Below, one piece after another: positions 25,601-31,520 of a stretch of DNA of 39,601 bases. The DNA is taken from positions 1-39,601 of the forward strand of contig DYLM01000011.1 of assembly GCA_020722095.1 (NCBI GenBank), read 5' to 3'. Made by a program: the position numbers and the translations under genes. The notes beneath the pieces are model-generated. The model was not told where the DNA came from, did no database searches, and saw only the letters and a program-made list of their open reading frames with translations. This DNA comes from Chloroherpeton thalassium (GTDB lineage Bacteria > Bacteroidota > Ignavibacteria > Kapaibacteriales > UBA2268). Within the stretch, counting starts at the first letter, position 1. Each line of letters starts with the position of its first letter.

Positions 25601-25642
25601 TGATCCCGACAGGTCGGGACAGGTGGGGCAAGGGGGAGGCTC
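25601..25642. repeat. C/G-rich hairpin repeat, partial copy E
   Basis: GATCCCGACAGGTCGGGACAGG (two blocks around the CCCGAC-AG-GTCGGG stem) followed by TGGGG, CAAGGGGGAGG. It matches the right half of copy D only; the CCTCCCCCT half is missing. Confidence 0.75.
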
Positions 25643-25661
25643 TGATAAAAAATAATCATAG

Positions 25662-25681
25662 CCCACGAATTTATTCGTGGG
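25662..25681. repeat. 20-bp palindrome, CCCACGAA arms (second copy in this gap)
   Basis: Identical to 25474-25493 and to 7545-7564 and preceded by CATAG. Confidence 0.85.
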
Positions 25682-25716
25682 TGTTAGGAATTAGGAGTGA
25701 ATTACATAAAATTAAA

Positions 25717-25870
25717 AACCTTATTTTTTTCTAATAACCTTAGTAGAAATAATTTCCATTTTAGACCTCAAACCTTATTTTCATATTTAATTTAAAAAAA
25801 TTAGGAAATAAGGTTTTAATGTTTCGTTTGATTATTTTTCTCTACTAAGGTTAATAATGAAAATAAGGTT
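25717..25870. repeat. 154-bp imperfect palindrome built from AACCTTA boxes
   Basis: AACCTTA occurs at 25717, 25736 and 25771 and its inverse TAAGGTT ends at 25815, 25852 and 25870. Distances from the two outer ends are 0/19/54 and 0/18/55, so the two halves are mirror images with near-constant spacing. It could fold into one long hairpin as DNA or RNA. No ORF lies inside. It may be a MITE, two inverted copies of a ~54-bp unit, or a structured RNA. Confidence 0.65.
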
Positions 25871-25889
25871 GTTGATTTTATACACACAG

Positions 25890-25930
25890 CGCCTAACACC
25901 CGACACCTAACGCACAACACCCGACATCTA
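25890..25930. repeat. Degenerate CA-rich tandem repeat
   Basis: Repeated CTAACACCCGACAC-like text (CGCCTAACACCCGACACC, TAACGCACAACACCCGACAT). It resembles the cleaner 14-bp array at 1-56. Non-coding. Confidence 0.55.
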
Positions 25931-25955
25931 TACACCATTTTCACATTTTCATTAG

Positions 25956-26005
25956 ATTCCCACTTTCGTGGGAATGACAGCAAAACTGATTAATTAGACA
26001 GCCTC
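25956..26005. mobile_element. Truncated second copy of the 141-bp MITE-like element
   Basis: ATTCCCACTTTCGTGGGAAT, GACAGCAAAACTGA and then GACAGCCTC match the reverse complement of 7489-7531 of the full element, with the outer repeat changed (TTAATTAGACAGCCTC instead of CTTATGAGACAGCCTC). The other half is missing. It lies 29 bp from the 3' end of the cytochrome b gene. Confidence 0.7.
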
Positions 26006-26034
26006 TACAATTAAAGCAACTAATTTAACGTATA

Positions 26035-26913
26035 TTATTTATCTTTCTCTTCTATAACTTTTTTATTGAAAAACATTGCTCCAAAAATTACCATACTGAT
26101 TCCAGCCAATAGCATAACAGGGAAAATCACCAATGCTAACTCGTTAGTGAAGATAATATCAACGCCAAATACAAATTCAGCAATCATCACAATCAATGTT
26201 AATAAACCAGCAATACCAACCACAAGCATTCCAATAAATGTAATTGGATTATAGAATGATGGCGGCAAAGGTGGATTAACTTTTTCGGTTTCGTGATGAT
26301 CGTGATGAATATGCCAGCCAGTTACAATTGTTTTAAACAAATCTCCAAATGTGTGCCCGGTTGTGCCCAAATATAAGTGCACAAACAGGAAAATTGTTAG
26401 GAAAAATGCCACCAAAGTATGAAGTAAAGCCATAGGCCAAACTCCACCCATTCCCAAAATTTCTTCTGGAGCAAATTCAGGAAAGAGCAATGCCCATCCC
26501 GAAAATAAAATCAACGGGAAAAGTATAAATATTATTGAAACATATCCAAGTTGCTGTAGTGGATTGAACTTACTTTCTTCATTTGGTTCAAAAGGGTGAG
26601 GTTTGCCGTGATAAATATCATATAAATAATACTTTGCTTGCTTAAAAACTCTTTCGGTCATTCCTTTGAAATTCACTAAATAATGTTTATAATTACCAGT
26701 AAGAAAATTCAAGGTGATGTAAAAGAAATAGTTAAATGAAAGTAAAATTCCCGCAATATTATGAATAACAACCGATGTATGAAATGAAATTACAAATTTA
26801 GTTTCAGCCGAAAAGTGCATACTCATACCAGTTGCAATTAATATCAAGAAAAGAGTCGCATTTAATAGATGCCAAATTCTTAGCCAAAGTGGATATAGAT
26901 AGATTTTTTTCAT
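26035..26913 (-). CDS. Membrane cytochrome b (Ni/Fe-hydrogenase/thiosulfate-reductase b type)
   Basis: 292 residues, about six hydrophobic segments. Candidate haem-ligand histidines lie in LRIWHLLN (His15), SFHTSVVIHNIAG, ALLHTLVAFF and FLFVHLYLGTTGH. The N-terminal pattern YPLWLRIWHLLN...IATGMSMHF is that of the PF01292 di-haem cytochrome b family, which exchanges electrons between the quinone pool and a periplasmic partner. A His-rich cytoplasmic/loop segment WHIHHDHHE lies near residue 195. It starts directly after the stop of the 13-haem cytochrome gene, as expected for a two-subunit complex like the Geobacter CbcBA/Cbc oxidoreductases. It is not a bc1-type cytochrome b. Confidence 0.85.
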   Translation of the reverse strand: MKKIYLYPLWLRIWHLLNATLFLILIATGMSMHFSAETKFVISFHTSVVIHNIAGILLSFNYFFYITLNFLTGNYKHYLVNFKGMTERVFKQAKYYLYDIYHGKPHPFEPNEESKFNPLQQLGYVSIIFILFPLILFSGWALLFPEFAPEEILGMGGVWPMALLHTLVAFFLTIFLFVHLYLGTTGHTFGDLFKTIVTGWHIHHDHHETEKVNPPLPPSFYNPITFIGMLVVGIAGLLTLIVMIAEFVFGVDIIFTNELALVIFPVMLLAGISMVIFGAMFFNKKVIEEKDK

Positions 26914-28356
26914 TTATTTTCCTTTGTTAAAATACCATCTCATAAAGAAATGCACAATAATACCAACAATTACCAAACCAAATAAACCAATAAGTATAGA
27001 ATCCAATAATACATTGCGAGTAGTTCCCACTACATAAGCATCGCTCAGGATAGTTCCATTGATAAAACCATACTTCTCGCGGGATTGATGTTTCTCGTGC
27101 TTGTAGAGTTTTGCCATCAAAGCAGAGTTTTTGCTATGGCATTGTTCGCACTTTTTAATAACCTTTTCGGGTGGCAATAAGTCGTGTCCGTAAGTGTTTG
27201 GCTCATAAGATGAGTGACAATCAATGCATCGGACGGTTTCGTTATGTTTGCCAAGAGCAGGTAGAAATTCGTGTGCTTTAATAAAGGTTTGCAATCCAAA
27301 TTTCTTCATCATTTCCTCGTCTGCATGGCACTTAACACAATGGATCATTTGTGTTTTTACAGCGGCTTCGGGGTGTATCATATTGTTAGTAAACATTTTA
27401 ACGGGAACATCAACAACGGGATTAATGTTATGCTCGCCGTGGCAATAAGTGCAAGTAGGAGCTTCGTCTTCTCCAGCATCTAATGCAATTCCGTGCACAC
27501 TATTTTTGTATTCCATTGCAATATCTTTATGGCATCGACCACAAATATACGACACATTTGTTTTACTAATTTTTGAATTTGGTGATTTGCTTTTCTTTAA
27601 ATCGTGCACCCCGTGGCAATCTGTGCAAATAGCTGCTTTTTCATTACCTGATTTAATAGCCATTCCATGAACTGAATTATCGTAATCAATTAGAGTTTTT
27701 GAGAATTTAGTTGGATGAGTTTTATTATTTAAATGACAGGTTAAACATAATTGTTCTTGATTTCTCTTTAAATCAATTTTGGATAATTTATGATTTGATG
27801 TTACTTTTTGAGAATGGCAGTAAATACAAGTAGGAGCATTGGGATTATGCTGCTGAATTTCAACAAAGTGGTCAGATTTAATGTGTTGGTTCTTTTCTTT
27901 TTCGTGACACTTTCCGCAATAATTTGTTGAATTTGCAAAATTAGTAGGCGAAGTAGGACTCGATTTAGTCATAACTTCGTGGGTGCCGTGGCAACCTTTA
28001 CAATTCACATCTGGACTGCCCGAGTATCCATTTGCTTGCACAATTTGTGGATGGAATAAATGCTTGTCGAGTGGAGCTGAATGGCATTTTTTGCAATTCA
28101 CAGGTTGTATCATTTCCTTGTGCGGAATATCGTCAGGATTGAAACCCTCGTGGCAATCCACGCACTTCAATTTGGAATGAGCAGATGCGTTCAATACAGA
28201 CTTTTTAACTGTTATTGAAATTTCTTTGCCATTTTTGTCCATTGTCATACCCGCTTCGGCATGGCAATCCAAACAAACTTGATTTTGCTGCGAAGAAGTA
28301 GAAATTGGCAGCATTATAATCATTATTAAAACAGGGAGTAAAAATTTATTTTTCAT
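26914..28356 (-). CDS. 13-haem c-type cytochrome with C-terminal membrane anchor
   Basis: 480 residues from the ATG at 28356, which opens a good signal peptide (KNKFLLPVLIMIIMLPIST) and has AGAGAG upstream; the in-frame extension to 28428 has no such features. I count 13 CxxCH sites in order: CLDCH, CVDCH, CKKCH, CKGCH, CGKCH, CIYCH, CLTCH, CTDCH, CGRCH, CTYCH, CVKCH, CIDCH, CEQCH. A tandem internal duplication (NSVHGxA...G...A..CTxCHGxH) appears around haems 8-10. One transmembrane helix near the end (LLDSILIGLFGLVIVGIIVHFF, residues ~450-472) holds it in the inner membrane facing the periplasm. It abuts the cytochrome b gene, its probable electron partner, and follows an intrinsic terminator. 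Confidence 0.9.
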   Translation of the reverse strand: MKNKFLLPVLIMIIMLPISTSSQQNQVCLDCHAEAGMTMDKNGKEISITVKKSVLNASAHSKLKCVDCHEGFNPDDIPHKEMIQPVNCKKCHSAPLDKHLFHPQIVQANGYSGSPDVNCKGCHGTHEVMTKSSPTSPTNFANSTNYCGKCHEKEKNQHIKSDHFVEIQQHNPNAPTCIYCHSQKVTSNHKLSKIDLKRNQEQLCLTCHLNNKTHPTKFSKTLIDYDNSVHGMAIKSGNEKAAICTDCHGVHDLKKSKSPNSKISKTNVSYICGRCHKDIAMEYKNSVHGIALDAGEDEAPTCTYCHGEHNINPVVDVPVKMFTNNMIHPEAAVKTQMIHCVKCHADEEMMKKFGLQTFIKAHEFLPALGKHNETVRCIDCHSSYEPNTYGHDLLPPEKVIKKCEQCHSKNSALMAKLYKHEKHQSREKYGFINGTILSDAYVVGTTRNVLLDSILIGLFGLVIVGIIVHFFMRWYFNKGK

Positions 28357-28380
28357 ATAAAACTCTCTTTTGGATTTTAC

Positions 28381-28415
28381 AAAAAAAGGGCTGTTAGAAT
28401 TAAATCGAACAGCCC
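28381..28415 (-). terminator. Intrinsic terminator inside the cytochrome gene cluster
   Basis: Read on the minus strand: GGGCTGTT (28415-28408), a 12-nt loop, AACAGCCC (28395-28388), then seven Ts (28387-28381). It lies between the monohaem cytochrome and the 13-haem cytochrome, 25 bp before the latter's ATG. It would limit or separate expression of the last two genes. A second dyad TACATTA...TAATGTA lies at 28431-28453. Confidence 0.8.
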
Positions 28416-28485
28416 ATTTAATTTGCAATTTACATTATATTAAACTTAATGTAAAGTTTGAATTATTAACCTCAAAAAAGTCAAA

Positions 28486-28821
28486 TTATTTTTTCAGAGT
28501 TAATAACCACTTAGCCAAGACATTTAATTGTGCATCTTCGCCTTTGAATTTAACGGGATGTGATTTGTCGTTAAGTTTTACTTCTTTCTTCAAGTATTTA
28601 ACCAAAGTTGCTTGTGCAATCCCTTTATCTCCTACTGTTGATAAATCTGGGTATTTTGCAGCTTGCTTTGAAGTAATAGATTGCGAAGCAATAGCGTGGC
28701 AAGTGTTGCATTTTGAGTTTAGAAAAATGTCCTTGCCCGTTGGTTCTTCAGCAGTGATGAATGAAGCAAAGAAAAAAGAAATTACTGCGATTGCGATGAA
28801 TGTTTTTGCGAGTTTCATCAT
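28486..28821 (-). CDS. Small monohaem c-type cytochrome, no Met ligand
   Basis: 111 residues: signal peptide (LAKTFIAIAVISFFFASFITA), one haem site C38-N-T-C41-H42, and a C-terminal helix LNVLAKWLLTLKK. Periplasmic electron shuttle by inference. There is no methionine after residue 2, so the usual His/Met axial pair cannot form. His88 in KSHPVKFKG lies where the Met loop would be and may give bis-His ligation, which would lower the redox potential. AAGGAGG lies just ahead of the ATGATG start, one of the strongest Shine-Dalgarno matches in the window, suggesting high expression. It is the third gene of the cluster, before the terminator. Confidence 0.88.
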   Translation of the reverse strand: MMKLAKTFIAIAVISFFFASFITAEEPTGKDIFLNSKCNTCHAIASQSITSKQAAKYPDLSTVGDKGIAQATLVKYLKKEVKLNDKSHPVKFKGEDAQLNVLAKWLLTLKK

Positions 28822-28865
28822 TTCCTCCTTTTGTTTTAATTAATGTTATACAAAATTAAAAAAAA

Positions 28866-29351
28866 TTATATTTTAATTTCCAAAGTTTTTTTAGCCTCGT
28901 CAAACTTTCCAACGGCGTATTGCTTTAAATTATAGCCTTGGAAAGGTCCGCCAACATATTTCCCATCAACTGTAGAATAATGATTTGGATGGCATTGGCA
29001 AGCTAAAGTGCTATCTGTGTCGGTTGGTAAATTCACTGCACAATTCATATGCGGGCAAATAGAATTCACCACAGAGAATGAACCATCTTTATGGTGCGTA
29101 ATTACAATTGGATTATCGGCATTTTTGCCATCAATTTTAACTTTTTTAATTGAACCTGGCACGAGTAATTCGGGGTGCGGAGTTAAGTCTAACACATAAA
29201 AAGTAGTTACATTAGTATTCATATCAGTTACTAATTCTTCGCTTTCGCAAGCAGTAAATAATTGTGGAACAGCTGCAATTGCCAATCCAGCACCAATTAC
29301 TTTAGTAGTATTTAATAAAAAATCTCTTCTATTTGAATTTTCTTTAATCAT
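28866..29351 (-). CDS. Tat-exported Rieske [2Fe-2S] lipoprotein
   Basis: 161 residues from the ATG at 29351; this start has AGAGAGG upstream and leaves 29 bp after the previous gene, whereas the longer in-frame start would overlap it. NSNRRDFLLNTT (Arg8-Arg9) is a twin-arginine signal, followed by the lipobox LFTAC (Cys35). The Rieske site is complete: Cys99-x-His101 with Cys104, and Cys118-x-Cys120-His121, giving two Cys and two His ligands and the disulfide pair. The usual Gly-Ser after the second His is replaced by PNHYS, which should change hydrogen bonds to the cluster and its potential. It probably passes electrons between the cytochrome b/13-haem pair and the monohaem cytochrome (inference). 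Confidence 0.9.
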   Translation of the reverse strand: MIKENSNRRDFLLNTTKVIGAGLAIAAVPQLFTACESEELVTDMNTNVTTFYVLDLTPHPELLVPGSIKKVKIDGKNADNPIVITHHKDGSFSVVNSICPHMNCAVNLPTDTDSTLACQCHPNHYSTVDGKYVGGPFQGYNLKQYAVGKFDEAKKTLEIKI

Positions 29352-29380
29352 TTTATACCTCTCTTTCTTCAATATAAAAA

Positions 29381-30691
29381 TTAATAAAATAAATGAACTT
29401 GTAATGCCCAAGCAGCAAATTTGCCGTCAACGTGATCTCTGTCGTATATTCTGTATTCTGGTAAAATGCCGATGTATGGTAATGGGAATATTTTTGCTCC
29501 AAAAACATATTGAGTTGCTGAATAATCCGATTCTTCTTTTACAAAGTTGCTGTTTCCTCTTTCGTATCTTGCATAAAAATACATCGATTCGCCAGGAATA
29601 CCGATCTTTATATCATTAAATGGTTGATACGTTAATTCTGCTAAAAAGTTGTTAGTTTCACGAGTTTCTTGTTTTTTGCTTCCCATATATTCTAACATTA
29701 ATGAGAATCTGTCAATCATACCAACATTGAAGAATAAATTATAAACTGAGTAATAATCATTTCCATAGTAAATACCATTGTCTGTTTTTAAATCTCCATT
29801 CATCATCAAATAGCCACCAAAGAATGTTGTCCATCCACTAATAATTTCGGGTGGATAGAAACCTAATCTTGCAAATGTTGATAAATAGTTGCCATCTACC
29901 ATTTTAAGAACCGAAAGATTTTCGCTATCAAATACACCTATTGTAGCACCCAACCAAGGAATTGCTTCGTATTCGATTTGAGCTCCCCATTCAGTATAGT
30001 CGTGTGGCAATACCAGCGAAGCACGAGTAGCACCAACTACTTGTCGAATTAGCAATGTATGGTCGTCCCATTTTGTTCCAATCATAGGTTGGAAATAACC
30101 AACTCTCAAGTATGGTAGTTTTTCGCCAGGGCGTAAATACATACTGAAAGCGTAAGGTTTTTGTCCAGGATAGCGTTTTTCTGTTTCAATTTCATAAGCA
30201 AAATTATAAAAACCTTCAAGTTCAATAAAATCCCAAGGTTTGATACTAACATAAGGATCAACTTGCATAATCATAGCATCACGTTCGGGTTGACTTGTTA
30301 TCACAGTATCACGATAGTTCTCTACAACAATTGAATCGTTAACTTTATAATACTTAGTTTTGTCCGAAATTTCTCTGGTTTTCTGAGGACCGCCCCATTT
30401 AGCATTTTGCCAACGGAAATCTAATCCAAAAGTAACAATTCCATCAAATAATTGATTTGTGTTTTGCAATGCGTCAAATATAGACCCCAAACCAATTTTG
30501 GAAGGTTCCACAAGTGATGTTTGATTACGAGACATCCATCCACCTAATGTTCTTGCACCGCCACCTTGTGTATTAATGTGGCAACTTTGACACTTAGTAC
30601 CATAGGACTGCAATATAGAATATTCTGGACGAGCATAAGCTATTGATGCAGAGATAATAATGAGTAACGCTAATTTGGAAAAAAACTTCAT
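29381..30691 (-). CDS. Monohaem cytochrome-porin fusion, Cyc2-like layout
   Basis: 436 residues. The signal peptide ends AYA20, and a single c-haem site C34-Q-S-C37-H38 lies 14 residues into the mature protein, followed by GGGARTLGGW. The remaining ~390 residues look like an outer-membrane barrel: alternating strands such as GIVTFGLDFRWQ, LEGFYNFAYEIETE, LPYLRVGYFQPMIGTKW, WGAQIEYEAIPWLGATIGVF and SMYFYARYERGN, ending WALQVHLFY with a terminal aromatic. This is the layout of the iron oxidase Cyc2 (haem plug plus barrel), although the CQSCH...GGG motif differs from the Cyc2 consensus as I recall it. It is first in the cluster and its gene is preceded by the remnant of another gene. Confidence 0.8.
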   Translation of the reverse strand: MKFFSKLALLIIISASIAYARPEYSILQSYGTKCQSCHINTQGGGARTLGGWMSRNQTSLVEPSKIGLGSIFDALQNTNQLFDGIVTFGLDFRWQNAKWGGPQKTREISDKTKYYKVNDSIVVENYRDTVITSQPERDAMIMQVDPYVSIKPWDFIELEGFYNFAYEIETEKRYPGQKPYAFSMYLRPGEKLPYLRVGYFQPMIGTKWDDHTLLIRQVVGATRASLVLPHDYTEWGAQIEYEAIPWLGATIGVFDSENLSVLKMVDGNYLSTFARLGFYPPEIISGWTTFFGGYLMMNGDLKTDNGIYYGNDYYSVYNLFFNVGMIDRFSLMLEYMGSKKQETRETNNFLAELTYQPFNDIKIGIPGESMYFYARYERGNSNFVKEESDYSATQYVFGAKIFPLPYIGILPEYRIYDRDHVDGKFAAWALQVHLFY

Positions 30692-30867
30692 CTTCCACCT
30701 TTTTTTTATTTTGATTTTTTATTAAATTTAAATTACAAAATTTTTAGAAAATCTGTATATTTATGAATAAAATTTAATAAATATATATAAAAATAAAGGG
30801 TAATTTTAACTATATAACGTGTTAATACAGCCAAAATATTAAATTAAATTAATAATTTAGTCTTATC

Positions 30868-30991
30868 TTATTTTTTCAAAACTTCCAAAGTGTTCTTTGC
30901 TAATGCTTTGTAGTAACCGGGATTGTGGATACCATGACTACCGTCATAGGGCTAATAAGCTAATTCTGAAAGGATTGATTGATTTTTTCAT
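30868..30991 (-). pseudogene. Remnant of a deleted exported gene, probably a multihaem cytochrome
   Basis: On the minus strand an ATG at 30991 opens MKKSINPFRISLLAL, the start of a signal peptide, and hits TGA at 30944. In the next frame from 30951 to a TAA at 30868, the DNA reads PYDGSHGIHNPGYYKAL followed by AKNTLEVLKK and stop. HGIHNPxYxxxLxxN is the common C-terminal ending of multihaem c cytochromes, where the His often ligates a haem. So about 15 codons of the 5' end and 28 of the 3' end are joined out of frame with the middle lost. It lies 177 bp upstream of the cytochrome-porin gene, same strand. Confidence 0.7.
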
Positions 30992-31520
30992 ATAAACCTC
31001 AAAAGTTTTTGATTTTATTTTTTTTCTAATTGTAAATTAACAAAAATAAATTTAATAACAAAATAGTAAAAATTAATATTATTAAATAAATTGATTAAAA
31101 TAATAATTGTATCATATTGATATATAATAACTTAATTATTAATATAGCAAGAAAACGATTAATTATAATTAATTTTTTAGGCGTATATAAATTTAAAACA
31201 GAAATATTATGAATATATATTAATTTTATTTTTAGAATAATAGTTTTTGCCTCTCATAAACAAGTAAAAGGATAGTTAATTCTGAATTAATATATTCTCT
31301 CCAAATTCAATGAATTAAATTCATTTATCTGCAAAATTATTTAATATCAACAAGATACACTAATCTTCTGCTTGCAATTTATCTTAATTTTAATTAACTA
31401 TAAATTCTGCTCTTCTTAAGAAATCAAAACTAATTTTGCCATTAGCAAATATCGGTAAATATGTTTTCTTATAATTTTGAAACCAATTCAATTATTTCAT
31501 AACTTAATAAAAGGTTTTAT
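30992..31520. other. Long AT-rich gene-free region upstream of susC
   Basis: About 530 bp with no ORF and no strong hairpin. TAATTTTG at 31472-31479 matches the Bacteroidota -7 element TAnnTTTG, 41 bp before the susC ATG. A well-spaced -33 TTG is not evident (the nearest upstream TTTTG, at 31434, is too far). The region between the divergent cytochrome remnant and susC may carry regulatory sites, but I cannot define them. Confidence 0.35.

Noticed and set aside
26035-29351. A bc1-type complex III
   Set aside because: The cytochrome b is of the short PF01292 type and lacks the bc1 core (four-helix, His pairs 13 residues apart); there is no cytochrome c1. Rieske presence alone does not make complex III.
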